A stretch of 64,000 nt of DNA from positions 186,001 through 250,000 of the forward strand of contig NZ_JAFMZK010000002.1 of assembly GCF_029105185.1 (NCBI RefSeq), read 5' to 3'. Position 1 is the first letter of the stretch. The number at the start of each line of letters is the position of its first letter. The notes beneath the pieces were generated by a model. That model searched no databases, had not been told where the DNA came from, and saw only the letters and a list, made by a program, of their open reading frames with translations. The position numbers and the translations under genes were made by a program. The stretch comes from Aliiroseovarius sp. Z3 (GTDB lineage Bacteria; Pseudomonadota; Alphaproteobacteria; Rhodobacterales; Rhodobacteraceae). Positions 37,329-47,631 of the stretch are shown here, one piece after another.

Positions 37329-38720
37329 CTACCGCAACGCACCCCACAAATCATACTCCCCCGCCTCGTCCACCTCAACGCGAACGATCTGCCCGACGGC
37401 TAGCCCCTCTGTCCCTTCGTCAATGAACAAGTTCCCGTCGATTTCGGGCGCGTCGGCTTTGGTGCGGCAGGTGGCGATGCCGTCTTCGTCGATGTCGTCG
37501 ATGATCACGTCCATCACCTGACCCACCTTCGCGGCCAGTTTGGCTTCCGAGATTGCCTGCGCTTTTTCCATGAACCGCTCCCACCGGTCTTGCTTGACCT
37601 CGGCGGGGACGTGGTTGGGCAGGTCGTTTGACCGTGCGCCGTCGACATTTTCGTATTGGAAGCAGCCGACGCGATCCAGTTGCGCCTCGTCCATCCAGTC
37701 CAGAAGGGTCTGAAACTCGGCCTCGGTCTCGCCGGGATAACCCACGATGAAGGTCGAGCGCAGGGTGATGTCGGGGCAGTCCGCGCGCCACGCGGCGATC
37801 TCGTCCAGCGTTTTCGATGCCGCTGCCGGGCGGGCCATGCGCCTCAAGGTGTCCGGGTGGGCGTGCTGGAACGGGATGTCCAGATAGGGCAGGATTAGCC
37901 CGTCAGCCATCAGCGGGATCAACTGGCGCACATGCGGATAGGGATAGACATAGTGCAGGCGGACCCACAGGTCTTTGCCAGCCCCCAGCGCGCCAAGGTC
38001 ACGCGCCAGATCGGTGATATGGGCGCGGTGCCCACGCTCTTCCGCGTGTTTGATGTCGACGCCATAGGCCGAGGTGTCCTGCGAGATCACCAGTAGTTCT
38101 TTCACACCCGCGTCCACCAGCTTGCCTGCCTCGCGGACGACCGCATGGGCCGGGCGGCTGGCCAGCTTCCCGCGCATGTCGGGGATGATGCAGAACTTGC
38201 ACTTGTGATTGCAGCCTTCTGAGATCTTCAGATAGCTGTAGTGGCGCGGGGTCAGGCTGACCCCAGTGGCGGGCAGCAGGTCGATGAACGGGTCCGGGCT
38301 GGGCGGCACGGCCCCGTGCACGGCGTCCAGCACCTGTTCATATTGATGCGGGCCGGTAACGGCCAAGACGCTGGGATGGGTGCCGCGGATATAGTCCTCT
38401 TCCGCGCCCAGACAGCCGGTGACGATCACCTTGCCGTTTTCGTTCAGGGCTTCGCCGATGGCTTCAAGGCTTTCGGCCTTTGCCGAGTCCAGAAATCCGC
38501 AAGTGTTCACGATCACCGCATCCGCGCCGGAGTAATCCGGGCTGATCGCATAGCCTTCGGCGCGCAGGCGGGTCAGGATGCGTTCGCTGTCGACCAGCGC
38601 TTTGGGGCAGCCAAGGCTGACCATACCTACGGTGGGCTGACCCTCGCGGGAAGGTTCTGAGAAGCGGGCTTTCGGCGCAAGGTCAGGGCGCAGGTTGGGT
38701 GGGTTCACAGGATTTGTCAT
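37329..38720 (-). CDS. rimO: Ribosomal protein S12 methylthiotransferase
   Basis: Radical-SAM enzyme of about 463 aa that methylthiolates the conserved aspartate of ribosomal protein S12. It has an N-terminal UPF0004 domain with cluster cysteines in [22 protein letters not shown] and TGCLGAEE, the radical-SAM CxxxCxxC in [16 protein letters not shown], and a C-terminal TRAM domain. The combination and the SLGCPK signature distinguish RimO from MiaB. Start 38720 or 38729 is possible. It runs antisense-convergent with the HEPN-like gene. Confidence 0.95.
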   Translation of the reverse strand: MTNPVNPPNLRPDLAPKARFSEPSREGQPTVGMVSLGCPKALVDSERILTRLRAEGYAISPDYSGADAVIVNTCGFLDSAKAESLEAIGEALNENGKVIVTGCLGAEEDYIRGTHPSVLAVTGPHQYEQVLDAVHGAVPPSPDPFIDLLPATGVSLTPRHYSYLKISEGCNHKCKFCIIPDMRGKLASRPAHAVVREAGKLVDAGVKELLVISQDTSAYGVDIKHAEERGHRAHITDLARDLGALGAGKDLWVRLHYVYPYPHVRQLIPLMADGLILPYLDIPFQHAHPDTLRRMARPAAASKTLDEIAAWRADCPDITLRSTFIVGYPGETEAEFQTLLDWMDEAQLDRVGCFQYENVDGARSNDLPNHVPAEVKQDRWERFMEKAQAISEAKLAAKVGQVMDVIIDDIDEDGIATCRTKADAPEIDGNLFIDEGTEGLAVGQIVRVEVDEAGEYDLWGALR

Positions 38721-38786
38721 GGCGGGCATATAGACCCCCGCTTGCGATCTGGAAAGGGGAAGTGCCAACAGAACGCTGTGCAGATA

Positions 38787-38817
38787 CGAAAAAGGCGCGA
38801 GGGGTGCCCATCGCGCC
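38787..38817 (-). terminator. Rho-independent terminator after gcrA
   Basis: On the minus strand GGCGCGA and TCGCGCC pair around a 10-base loop and are followed by TTTTTCG. It lies just beyond the gcrA stop and before rimO. Confidence 0.8.
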
Positions 38818-38840
38818 TTACTTCCTGACTTTGATCCGGC

Positions 38841-39416
38841 TTACCGTTTCCGATCACGCCGCGAGGACATTGGTTGGAACGCCACGCCCACATGTGCCTC
38901 GCAATAAGGTTTGCCTTGTTGCACCGGCAGACCGCAGAACCAGAATTCTTCCGTCGCCGGGTCGCCGATGGGCCATTTGCAGGTCCGCTCGGTCAATTCC
39001 ATCAGGTTCAGCTTTTTCGCGCCCTTTTCGACTTCGCGCACCGATGCCAGCGCCTCGGGGCTGATTTCGTTTGCCGATGGCTGCGGGGGCAGGGGTTGGC
39101 CTGCGGGGATGATCTGTTTGCGCGCGGGAATGGGTTTGGCTTCAGCCGCTGGCTTGGCGGCCGGCTCTGCCTCTTTCTTTGCGGCGGGTTTCGGCTTGGC
39201 CGCGGCCTTGGGTTTGGCCGCTGCTTTAGGCGCTGCCTTTTCCTTGGCCGGGGCTTTGGTGCCACCGCCAGACCGATTGGACAGGCCAAGGCGATGCACC
39301 TTGCCAATCACGGCGTTGCGGGTGACGCCACCAAGTTCTTTTGCGATGACCGAGGCAGACTGCCCCTCGCCCCACATCTTTTTCAGGATTTCAACGCGCT
39401 CGTCGGTCCAGGACAT
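38841..39416 (-). CDS. gcrA: GcrA cell-cycle regulator
   Basis: A 191-aa GcrA-family protein. The N-terminal DNA-binding block MSWTDERVEILKKMWGEGQS with RNAVIGKVHRLGLS is nearly invariant in the family. A long Ala/Lys/Pro-rich linker (about residues 55-115) follows, then the C-terminal RNA-polymerase sigma-70-interacting domain with cysteines in ERTCKWPIGDP and FWFCGLPV. In Caulobacter GcrA activates promoters carrying CcrM-methylated GANTC sites. It has its own terminator, so it is probably monocistronic. Confidence 0.95.
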   Translation of the reverse strand: MSWTDERVEILKKMWGEGQSASVIAKELGGVTRNAVIGKVHRLGLSNRSGGGTKAPAKEKAAPKAAAKPKAAAKPKPAAKKEAEPAAKPAAEAKPIPARKQIIPAGQPLPPQPSANEISPEALASVREVEKGAKKLNLMELTERTCKWPIGDPATEEFWFCGLPVQQGKPYCEAHVGVAFQPMSSRRDRKR

Positions 39417-39524
39417 ATTTTTTCCCGTTTTTGGGGTGGGCGGCCGGTCAGCCCGGATAACCCAGTAAATTCACAAGCGCCTATTTTAGTCATAGTGCCG
39501 GGGGATACAAGCGCAGAAGCGGCA

Positions 39525-40412
39525 TCAGGCAGACCTGCGACCTTCGCGCCAGATCAGAAGCACGCCGCCTGCGACGATGATCGCCGCCCCGATCAGGCTG
39601 GCGGTGACGGGGATGACGCCGAACACGGCGAAATCGTAAAGCCCGGCAAAGACCAGCGTGGCATAGGAAAAGGGCACGGCGAAACTTGCATCGGCGCGTT
39701 TCATCGACTGGATGAAGCAGGTTTGCGCAAGGGCCATCATGAAACCAAGCGTGGCAAGGGCTGCCCATTGTGCAGGGGTCGGCGGGGTCCAGACCCAGAT
39801 CACCGCCAAGGTTGCCACGGTCAGGCCGATCCCGTTGTTGATCCACAGGATCTGCAAAGGGGCCTCGCGCCCGGTCAGGCGTTTGATCAGCGTGATTTCG
39901 AACCCCATCACCATGGCGGCGGCCAGTGCCAGGAAGGCGGCGGGATGAAAGCTGCCGGTCCCGGGGCGGATCAGGACAAAAGCGCCAACCAGCGCGATGG
40001 CGGCGGCGATCCAGCGCCATGGCCCCACCCGTTCGCCCAGCAACAGGATGGCGAACACCATGGCAAAGACCGGGTTCAGGAAGCTGATCGCGGTGGCGTC
40101 GGCCAGCGGGATGAAGCCAACAGCTGCGAACATCAGCGAAATACCGGTCCAGCCCGCAACCGAACGGGCGATGTGCAGGGGGATGTTGGTGCTGCGCAGG
40201 GCGGGGCGGGTCAGGGCCACCACCGTGCTGATCGCAAGGAAGGCGAACAGGAACCGGCCATGGCTGATCTGCAACGGGTGAAGGGGCGTGCCAAGGGTGT
40301 CACGCCCGGCAAGCTTGGCCATCAGCGTGGTGCCTGCAATCAATGATGACGCCATCAGCATGAAGCCTGCTGCGGCCAAGGGGTTGAAGATCGGGTGAGC
40401 GCGCGTTTCCAT
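39525..40412 (-). CDS. EamA/DMT-family transporter
   Basis: Inner-membrane drug/metabolite transporter of 295 aa with ten predicted helices in two EamA repeats. GWTGISLMFAAVGFIPLADA and FLNPVFAMVFAILLLGERVG mark the first repeat, and MKRADASFAVPFSYATLVFA with FGVIPVTASLIGAAIIVAGG the second. GGGAAG precedes ATG 40412; the longer open frame upstream has no coding features. Substrate could be an amino acid, a metabolite or S-adenosylmethionine. Divergent from argD. Confidence 0.88.
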   Translation of the reverse strand: METRAHPIFNPLAAAGFMLMASSLIAGTTLMAKLAGRDTLGTPLHPLQISHGRFLFAFLAISTVVALTRPALRSTNIPLHIARSVAGWTGISLMFAAVGFIPLADATAISFLNPVFAMVFAILLLGERVGPWRWIAAAIALVGAFVLIRPGTGSFHPAAFLALAAAMVMGFEITLIKRLTGREAPLQILWINNGIGLTVATLAVIWVWTPPTPAQWAALATLGFMMALAQTCFIQSMKRADASFAVPFSYATLVFAGLYDFAVFGVIPVTASLIGAAIIVAGGVLLIWREGRRSA

Positions 40413-40647
40413 CTGCTTCCCATACGGGTTTGGCCGCGCCATGAAAAGGCTGGACAGACGGGTTGCCTTCGCGTAAGCCCGCCCCATGATCAAACGCCTG
40501 CATATCGCTGACACCCGACGCCGACGCGCCCGCGCCTGACGTCCGTTCCCGTTTGATCCTGCGCCTTTGACGCGCACCCTTTCTGAAATTGTTGACTCGA
40601 AGCCCGCCATACGGCACCCAAAGGCTTCTTTTACAAAGGATACCGAC

Positions 40648-41844
40648 ATGATCCCGTCGCTTCTTCCGACCTATAACCGTGTTGATCTTGCGTTCGAGCG
40701 CGGCCAGGGCAGTTGGCTTGTCACCGAGGGCGGCGAGCGATTTCTGGACCTGGGGGCAGGGATTGCGGTCAATGCGCTGGGCCATGCCCATCCGGCGCTG
40801 GTCGAGCTGCTGGCCGATCAGGGCGCAAAGCTGTGGCACGTGTCGAACCTCTATACCATTCCGCAGCAGCAGAAGCTGGCGGACAAGCTGGTCGATCTGA
40901 CATTTGCGGACACGGTGTTTTTCACCAATTCGGGCACCGAAGCATGTGAACTTGCGGTCAAGATGGCGCGCAAGTACTGGCATGACAAAGGGGACCATGA
41001 CCGCGTTCGCATCATCGGATTCGAAGGCTCGTTCCATGGCCGCTCGTCCGCCGGGATTGCGGCCGCCGGGGGTGAGAAGCTGACCAAAGGGTTCGGCCCG
41101 CTTCTGCCCGGCTTCACGCACCTGCCCTTTGGCGATCTGGACGGGTTGACCGACGCCCTTGCGACAGGCGATGTGGCGGCGGTGATCATCGAGCCGGTGC
41201 AAGGCGAAGGCGGCATCCGCCCGGTGCCGGATGACGAGTTGAAGGCCATTCGCGCCGCTTGCGACAAGACCGGGACGCTTTTGATCTTTGACGAGGTGCA
41301 ATGCGGCATGGGCCGGACCGGCAAGCTGTTTGCGCATGAATATTCCGGCGTCACCCCCGATATCATGATGGTCGCCAAGGGGATTGGCGGCGGCTTCCCG
41401 TTGGGCGCGGTTCTGGCGACGGAAAATGCGGCCTCGGGCATGGTGGCGGGCACGCATGGGTCGACCTATGGCGGCAACCCGCTGGCCTGTGCAATCGGCG
41501 CGAAAGTGACCGAGATCATCGCCGACCCGGATTTCCTGAACGAAGTCAGCCGCAAGGCAGGGCTTATGCGGCAGAAGCTGGAAGGGCTGGTCGCCGCCCA
41601 TCCGGACGTGTTCGAAGCCGTGCGCGGATCGGGACTGATGCTGGGTCTGAAATGCAAGGCCCCGAACACCGATGTGCTGGCCAAATGCTATGACGCGAAG
41701 GTGCTGTGCGTGCCGGCGGCAGACAACGTGCTGCGGATCCTGCCCGCCCTGACCATTGAAGACGAAGATATTGCCGAGGCTGTCACACGGCTTGAAACGG
41801 CTGCCAAGGCCATAACCAAAACCCATGAGGGCCAGAGCCAATGA
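40648..41844 (+). CDS. argD: Acetylornithine aminotransferase
   Basis: PLP-dependent class III aminotransferase of 398 aa in arginine synthesis, converting N-acetylglutamate semialdehyde to N-acetylornithine. Motifs: [20 protein letters not shown] (PLP phosphate), [36 protein letters not shown] and the PLP lysine in [17 protein letters not shown]. Overlap of its stop with the argF ATG (ATGA) indicates a two-gene arginine operon. Some relatives also act on succinyl-diaminopimelate, which would link it to dapD and dapE. Confidence 0.95.
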   Translation: MIPSLLPTYNRVDLAFERGQGSWLVTEGGERFLDLGAGIAVNALGHAHPALVELLADQGAKLWHVSNLYTIPQQQKLADKLVDLTFADTVFFTNSGTEACELAVKMARKYWHDKGDHDRVRIIGFEGSFHGRSSAGIAAAGGEKLTKGFGPLLPGFTHLPFGDLDGLTDALATGDVAAVIIEPVQGEGGIRPVPDDELKAIRAACDKTGTLLIFDEVQCGMGRTGKLFAHEYSGVTPDIMMVAKGIGGGFPLGAVLATENAASGMVAGTHGSTYGGNPLACAIGAKVTEIIADPDFLNEVSRKAGLMRQKLEGLVAAHPDVFEAVRGSGLMLGLKCKAPNTDVLAKCYDAKVLCVPAADNVLRILPALTIEDEDIAEAVTRLETAAKAITKTHEGQSQ

Positions 41845-42767
41845 AACATTTTCTTGATATCAACACGACCGACACCGCCGACCTGACCGGCATGATCGCG
41901 GAAGCGCAGCGGATCAAGCGGGCACGTGCGGGCAAGCCCAAGGGCGCCCCTGACGAGGAACAGCCGCTGAAGGACCACATGGTCGCGCTGATTTTCGAGA
42001 AGCCCTCGACCCGGACGCGTGTCAGTTTTGACCTGGGTGTGCGCCAGATGGGCGGACAGACCATGGTTCTGTCAGGATCCGAGATGCAACTGGGCCATGG
42101 CGAGACGGTGGCCGACACGGCCCGCGTGCTGAGCCGGTATGTCGATATGATCATGATCCGTACCTTTGAAGAAGCAACGCTGCTGGAAATGGCGGAATAT
42201 GCGGATGTGCCGGTGATCAACGGGCTGACCAACCGCTCGCACCCCTGTCAGATCATGGCCGATATCCTGACATACGAGGAACATCGCGGGTCGATTGCGG
42301 GCAGGAAAGTGGTTTGGGCGGGGGACGGCAATAATGTCTGTGCGTCCTTCTTGCATGCCGCCGGGCAGTTCGGCTTCGACGTAACCTTTACCGGGCCGGA
42401 GGTGCTGGACCCGGAAGCCGTGTTCGTGGACGAAGCGCGCGCCAAGGGGGCCAATATCGAAATCGTGCGCGATCCGGTCAAGGCGGTCGAGGGGGCGGAT
42501 CTTATCGTCGCGGATACATGGGTGTCGATGCATGACGCACCTTCAGCCCGCGAACGTCGGCACAACCTCTTGCGTCCCTACCAGATCAATGATGCGCTGA
42601 TGGCGCATGCCAAACCGGATGCGCTGTTCATGCACTGCCTTCCGGCGCATCGGGATGAAGAAGTCACCAATACCGTGATGGACGGTCCGCAATCCGTGAT
42701 TTTCGACGAGGCCGAGAACCGGTTGCATGCGCAGAAAGCGGTCATGCGCTGGTGTCTGGATGCCTAG
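41841..42767 (+). CDS. argF: Ornithine carbamoyltransferase
   Basis: Cytosolic enzyme of 308 aa joining carbamoyl phosphate and ornithine to citrulline. The carbamoyl-phosphate site [36 protein letters not shown], the ornithine-binding TWVSMHDA and [11 protein letters not shown] are all intact. It is coupled to argD by a four-base overlap, and carB at 33 kb supplies its substrate. A structured repeat follows the stop. Confidence 0.97.
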   Translation: MKHFLDINTTDTADLTGMIAEAQRIKRARAGKPKGAPDEEQPLKDHMVALIFEKPSTRTRVSFDLGVRQMGGQTMVLSGSEMQLGHGETVADTARVLSRYVDMIMIRTFEEATLLEMAEYADVPVINGLTNRSHPCQIMADILTYEEHRGSIAGRKVVWAGDGNNVCASFLHAAGQFGFDVTFTGPEVLDPEAVFVDEARAKGANIEIVRDPVKAVEGADLIVADTWVSMHDAPSARERRHNLLRPYQINDALMAHAKPDALFMHCLPAHRDEEVTNTVMDGPQSVIFDEAENRLHAQKAVMRWCLDA

Positions 42768-42785
42768 TACAGGTTGAAGTTCGGC

Positions 42786-42854
42786 AGGGGCGTTGCCCCT
42801 ACGGTGCCACGCGTTGCGTGGCACCTACCTCAGGATATTTGGGGCCAGAAGAAA
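42786..42854. repeat. Structured 3' dispersed repeat, copy 3 (direct)
   Basis: AGGGGC/GCCCCT hairpin, then a copy-specific hairpin with perfect 10-bp arms (GGTGCCACGC and GCGTGGCACC around GTT), then CAGGATATTTGG and GCCAGAAGAAA. It begins 18 bases after the argF stop and lies between argF and the convergent phosphate transporter. Confidence 0.75.
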
Positions 42855-42876
42855 CCGCCAAAGTGTTGATCTGTGG

Positions 42877-44358
42877 TCAGGACACGATAGAGTTCAGCAC
42901 AAAGAAGATCAGCGCGGACATCAGGGCAGCAGCGGGCACGGTGATGACCCAGGCGGCGACGATGGTCATGAAATGCGAGCGGCGCACCAGTTTGCGGCGG
43001 CGGCGTTCTTCGGGAGCGATGCGCTTGACTTCGGGCCGCGCGGCGGAAGAGCGGCGCAGGCGGCGCTCCATGTGGAACTCGCGGTAGAAGCCGACGCCGA
43101 ACACGCCACCCACCGCGATATGGGTCGAGCTGACGGGCAGGCCCAGCCAGCTGGCGACGATCACGGTGATGGCGGCAGACAGGGCAACGCAATAGGCGCG
43201 TATCGGGTTCAGCTTGGTGATCTGGCTGCCCACCATGCGGATCAGTTTCGGGCCAAACAGCATCAGGCCGAAGCTGATGCCGAAGGCCCCGATGACCATG
43301 ACCCATGTCGGGATGGAGACCTTGTCGGCAAAGTCGCCCACGCTTTCCACATGCACGATGGCTGCCAGCGGGCCGACAGCGTTGGCCACGTCGTTTGCGC
43401 CATGGGCAAAGGACAGAAGCGCGGCCGAGAAGATGAGCGGCAGGGCAAACAGTGTTTTCAGAGATTTCGTGCGGTTTTCAAGCCCTTCGGCCTGACGCGC
43501 GATCAGGGGCGCTGTGATGACATAGGCAACCGCGCCCACACCGGCCCCGATCACCAGGGCCGTGTCGAGGTCGATCTTGATAACCTTTTTCAGCCCCTTG
43601 ATCGACAGATAGGCCCCGAAGGCTGCGGCCATGATGCCGATGAACACCGGAACCCAGCGTTTCGCGGCGGCGATCTTGTCGTCTTGATAGATGATCTTGT
43701 GTTTGATCAGCGCGAGGAACAGCGCGGCAATCGCGCCCCCCAAGACAGGTGAAATGACCCAGGAAGCGGCGATCTTGCCCATGGTGGGCCAGCTGACCGC
43801 AGCAAACCCGGATGCGGCGATACCCGCGCCCATCACGCCACCCACAACCGAATGGGTTGTCGAAACCGGTGCTCCGACCCATGTGGCGAGGTTCACCCAC
43901 AGGGCTGAGGAGATCAGGGCGGCCATCATGGCCCAGACGAACACGCGGGATTGATCAAAGCCAGCAGGGTCAATGATGCCTTTGGAAATCGTCGAGACCA
44001 CGTCGCCACCCGCCAGAAGCGCGCCCGCGCTTTCGCAGATGATCGCGATGACGATGGCGCCGCCCATGGTCAGGGCATTCGCCCCCACGGCTGGTCCCAT
44101 GTTGTTGGCGACATCGTTCGCGCCGATATTCAGCGCCATATAGGCGCCGAACGCAGCGGCGATAACAACCACCAGGGATGTTGGCGTTTGACCAAAGAAA
44201 ACGGCGGCTGAAAGGGCTGCGATGACGATGAACGCAAGTGCGACACCCATGCCGACCAAGGGTCGCGATACATATTGCGTGGCGTATTCGACCTGGCTGA
44301 TCCGGTTCAGGTCTTTGTCCAGTGTTTTCCACTGGCTGCCGCGTTTCTCTGCGCCCAT
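42877..44358 (-). CDS. PiT-family inorganic phosphate transporter
   Basis: Inner-membrane low-affinity phosphate permease of about 493 aa. The duplicated PiT signature is present: MALNIGANDVANNMGPAVGA in the first half and LSFAHGANDVANAVGPLAAI in the second, each followed by hydrophobic helices. GVGFYREFHMERRLRRSS and a basic loop lie near the C-terminus. These carriers use H+ or Na+ with metal-phosphate. ATG 44358 is preferred. No phoU-like gene is adjacent, unlike many PiT loci. Confidence 0.92.
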   Translation of the reverse strand: MGAEKRGSQWKTLDKDLNRISQVEYATQYVSRPLVGMGVALAFIVIAALSAAVFFGQTPTSLVVVIAAAFGAYMALNIGANDVANNMGPAVGANALTMGGAIVIAIICESAGALLAGGDVVSTISKGIIDPAGFDQSRVFVWAMMAALISSALWVNLATWVGAPVSTTHSVVGGVMGAGIAASGFAAVSWPTMGKIAASWVISPVLGGAIAALFLALIKHKIIYQDDKIAAAKRWVPVFIGIMAAAFGAYLSIKGLKKVIKIDLDTALVIGAGVGAVAYVITAPLIARQAEGLENRTKSLKTLFALPLIFSAALLSFAHGANDVANAVGPLAAIVHVESVGDFADKVSIPTWVMVIGAFGISFGLMLFGPKLIRMVGSQITKLNPIRAYCVALSAAITVIVASWLGLPVSSTHIAVGGVFGVGFYREFHMERRLRRSSAARPEVKRIAPEERRRRKLVRRSHFMTIVAAWVITVPAAALMSALIFFVLNSIVS

Positions 44359-44492
44359 CCGAGGCCCCCTGCATCGCGTTTTGTTACATGACTGATACAC
44401 AGCCGTTACAATTCAGCGCCTGCGCTAGACTGTCAGGGCTGCGATTGCAACAGATTCGAGCCGTCCCGGCGCGTGCTTTCAGAGAGTGTGGC

Positions 44493-44951
44493 CTAGAATT
44501 CCTGCAGGAGCTTCTGAAGATCCTTTTCCTGGACCATATCTGCCGCCTTATCCGCCGGCACCCACGTCCGCTTGCGTTCATCGGCTTCGGGAAATTCGTC
44601 GGACAGTTTCTCGACCTTCAGCGGGAAAACCTTGGTCGTACAGCGGGCAACGCCGCCGAAATCCATTTCTTTCTCGGACTCGAAGGCACCGATCGGGGCA
44701 TGGTCCAGCTGACCTTCTGAAACGCCAGCCTCTTCCCAGGCCTCTTGACGTGCGGCTTCGGCGGCATCCTTGCCGTCCATCGGCCAGCCCTTGGGCAGAA
44801 TCCAGCGCCCGGTACCGCGGGATGTCACCAGCAGAACTTCTTTATCGTCCCCCGAGCCACGATAGCACAGCGCGGCGACCTGCACCCGTTTGGGGCGTTG
44901 GAACATGGGGGCGACGACCTCTTCCCAGGCCTGTTTCAGCAATGATGACAT
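44493..44951 (-). CDS. NUDIX hydrolase
   Basis: A 152-aa NUDIX protein with the box split over GWPMDGKDAAEAARQEAWEE and AGVSEG. WILPKGWPMDG just before it, and FPLKVEKLSDEFPEADERK after it, resemble the diphosphoinositol-polyphosphate/Ap4A-hydrolase-like group found in alphaproteobacteria. Substrate is likely a nucleoside or inositol polyphosphate. ATG 44951 is preferred; upstream in-frame sequence is AT-rich promoter-like DNA. Confidence 0.87.
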   Translation of the reverse strand: MSSLLKQAWEEVVAPMFQRPKRVQVAALCYRGSGDDKEVLLVTSRGTGRWILPKGWPMDGKDAAEAARQEAWEEAGVSEGQLDHAPIGAFESEKEMDFGGVARCTTKVFPLKVEKLSDEFPEADERKRTWVPADKAADMVQEKDLQKLLQEF

Positions 44952-45074
44952 TTTCGTACCTGCGTTTTGGGAGCTTTGCTCACTTTTTATTGTAGATGTT
45001 AAGATATGGTATTTGTGGGGCAAAATGCAAGCTAGGCACCAAAAAAGGGTATTCTGCGCCCGTTATTGCCGCCA

Positions 45075-47528
45075 TCAGCTTTTGCGCGGCTTGGCCCGTA
45101 AGGTTGGATCGGCCTGTGTCGGATCCTCGGGCCAGGGGTGTTTCGGATAGCGCCCGCGCATGTCTTTGCGCACATCCTGATAGCTTGTGGACCAAAAGTT
45201 CGGGATGTCCGTCGTCGTCTGCACAGGACGTCCGGCTGGCGACAATAGCGTGACACGCAGTGGCGTTTTACCGATCATAGGATGGCGTTTGGTGCCGAAC
45301 ATTTCCTGCAAACGCAGGCTGATTTCGGGGGTCTCACCAGCATAGTCTATTGGGGTCTTGCGGCCCATCGGTGTGACGAAGTGGGCAGGCGCTTCGCGGT
45401 CAAGCACCGACATCTGCGTCCAATCCAGCCGCGCGCGCAGGGCGTCCAGCAGGTCGAAGCGTTTCCATTCTGCGGTGGTTTTAACCCCTATCAGATGCGG
45501 CAGCAGCCAATCGTCCAGATCAGCCAGTAAGGCGGTGTCGGACATATCGGGCAGCTCTGCACCGTCCGCGCGCATCAATTCGACCCGCGCGATGAAGCGG
45601 CGGGCCGCGTCCGAGGGGCGCAGTCCCAACTCGCGCACCCCGTCCAGCATAGCGCGTGCGATGGCTTCGTCTGGGGCATCCTTCCAAATGCGGTCATCCA
45701 GAACGACGGCGCCCAGCCTCTCTTGTCGGCGCGCCACGACGCGCCCATCGCGCTTGGACCATGCGCAATGATCGACCCAAGTGATGTCATCTTCGAATAG
45801 CTCACGCAGCTCTCCGTCACTGATCTGGATGGCTTGTCGTATCCGGGCGTCGCGCGGGTTGCCATCGGTGTCGGTGACAACAATCAGACGAGCGCCGGCC
45901 AACGGATCGACGTCATCCATCACCGCGCCTTTCCCGCCGGACAAGATGAACCTCGGCGCATCACCCGGTCGGCGCAGACCCACGCGATCCGGATAGGCGA
46001 GCGCGGCCATCTGGGCGTCGCTCAGGTCTGGTTGAACGGGTTTGGCCAGCTTGCGCAGGCGTTTCGCTTCGGTGCGAACACGCTCGATAACACTGCGATT
46101 GACTGTGATGCCATGCCGGGCGGCGAAGCCCTTCGTATCGCGGATCGCCTCAAGCCTGAGTGACAGATCGGTTGCCGCTGCGCGTGGCAGAGGATCCCGC
46201 TCGCCCCACAGCGCCGCAAGGTCTGCAGCCTTTGGACCGGCCATGGTCAGCATATGCCCAAGCCGCGGATGCATGGGCAACCGGGCCAGCGCTCGCCCAT
46301 GCGATGTGATGCGCCCCCCGGCATCCAATGCCCCCAGCGACTGCAGAAGCGACTGCGCCTCGGACAGCACACCAGCGTTCGGGGGTGTCAGGAAGGCAAG
46401 CCCGTTCCCCTCCGGTGATCCCCAGGCCGCAAGCTCCAATGCCAGAGGGGCAAGGTCGGCGGTTTCGATTTCGGCCGGTGGGAAAGGGGGCAACCCGCCT
46501 TCTTCCCCCTTCGTCCAGAGCCGGTAACAGACGCCCGGTGCCACGCGCCCCGCGCGCCCCCTTCGCTGTTCTGCCTCGGCCTTTGAGACACGCTCGGTCA
46601 CAAGCCGTGACATGCCCGAACCGGGGTCGAACCGGGCGCGGCGCGACTGGCCTGCATCGACCACCACGCGGATGTCCTGAATGGTCAGCGATGTTTCCGC
46701 AATAGAGGTGGCCAGCACGATCTTGCGGCCGGATGTTGCCGGGGCAATCGCTGCGCGCTGGGCCGCAAAATTCATCGCGCCAAACAGCGGGTGCAGATGA
46801 CAGTCCGATGGCAGGTTCGGGCGCAAAGCGGCTTCGGTGCGCCGTATCTCGCCCTCTCCGGGCAGAAACACCAGAACGCCGCCCTTGGTCTCGGTCAGCG
46901 CCTGAAGGACAAGCGCGGTGGTTGCGTCGGGCAGGCGGGTCGTTTTCGGCAAGGGCGCAGGCAGATGGTGGGTCTGGACCGGAAAGGCGCGCCCTTCGGA
47001 CCGCACGATGGGCGCAGCGTTCAGAAGTTGCGCCACCGGGTCCGCATCCAGCGTAGCGGACATCACAACCAGTTTCAGATCGTCGCGCAAGGCCTGGGCG
47101 GCCTCCCAAGTCAGGGCAAGGCCGAGATCGGCGTTCAGGGATCGTTCGTGAAATTCGTCGAAGATCACGGCACCTATGCCGGACAGCGACGGGTCAGATT
47201 GCAGGATTCGTGTCAGAATGCCTTCTGTCACAACCTCGATCCGGGTGGCGGCGCTGACCTTCGCCTCGCCCCGGATGCGATAGCCGATCGTTTCGCCAAC
47301 CGGCTCACCAAGGGTTTGCGCCATACGTTCGGCAGCGGTGCGCGCGGCCAGACGACGCGGTTCCAGCATCAGCAGCTTGCCTTCGAATGCCCCTGCGTCC
47401 AGCAAGGCCAACGGCACGACCGTGGTTTTCCCTGCGCCCGGCGGGGCCATAAGCACGGCGCGCCCGCTCTGGCCGATGGCATCAAGCAGGTCGGGAATGG
47501 CGTCGTGAATGGGCAGGATGTCGCTCAT
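45075..47528 (-). CDS. hrpB: ATP-dependent helicase HrpB
   Basis: DEAH-type helicase of 817 aa. Walker A MAPPGAGKTTVVPLALL, motif II VIFDEFHERSLNADLG, motif III VVMSATLDADPVAQLL, ATSIAETSLTIQDIRVVVD and motif VI QRRGRAGRVAPGVCYRLW are intact. A helicase-associated (HA2) region and the HrpB-specific C-terminal domain (PTDYAGETPEISLRLQEMF-like, here TPIDYAGETPEISLRLQEM) follow. Function in bacteria is largely unknown. It is divergent from meaB. Confidence 0.95.
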   Translation of the reverse strand: MSDILPIHDAIPDLLDAIGQSGRAVLMAPPGAGKTTVVPLALLDAGAFEGKLLMLEPRRLAARTAAERMAQTLGEPVGETIGYRIRGEAKVSAATRIEVVTEGILTRILQSDPSLSGIGAVIFDEFHERSLNADLGLALTWEAAQALRDDLKLVVMSATLDADPVAQLLNAAPIVRSEGRAFPVQTHHLPAPLPKTTRLPDATTALVLQALTETKGGVLVFLPGEGEIRRTEAALRPNLPSDCHLHPLFGAMNFAAQRAAIAPATSGRKIVLATSIAETSLTIQDIRVVVDAGQSRRARFDPGSGMSRLVTERVSKAEAEQRRGRAGRVAPGVCYRLWTKGEEGGLPPFPPAEIETADLAPLALELAAWGSPEGNGLAFLTPPNAGVLSEAQSLLQSLGALDAGGRITSHGRALARLPMHPRLGHMLTMAGPKAADLAALWGERDPLPRAAATDLSLRLEAIRDTKGFAARHGITVNRSVIERVRTEAKRLRKLAKPVQPDLSDAQMAALAYPDRVGLRRPGDAPRFILSGGKGAVMDDVDPLAGARLIVVTDTDGNPRDARIRQAIQISDGELRELFEDDITWVDHCAWSKRDGRVVARRQERLGAVVLDDRIWKDAPDEAIARAMLDGVRELGLRPSDAARRFIARVELMRADGAELPDMSDTALLADLDDWLLPHLIGVKTTAEWKRFDLLDALRARLDWTQMSVLDREAPAHFVTPMGRKTPIDYAGETPEISLRLQEMFGTKRHPMIGKTPLRVTLLSPAGRPVQTTTDIPNFWSTSYQDVRKDMRGRYPKHPWPEDPTQADPTLRAKPRKS

Positions 47529-47631
47529 ACCCCCTTATCAACCGTCATGCACCTATCGTCCAGATGTGGGCGCTGCCCCTCTGGACAGATGGTCCCGAGC
47601 GCGGCATGACTGTCGACAAGTTGGAGGCGGC

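Noticed and set aside
38874-40346. A 490-codon plus-strand frame over gcrA and the EamA transporter
   Set aside because: It spans two unrelated minus-strand genes and a non-coding gap, so cannot be a real gene.
40300-41841. A 513-codon minus-strand frame over argD
   Set aside because: argD has all PLP motifs on the plus strand and overlaps argF in coupled fashion; the antisense frame is a shadow.
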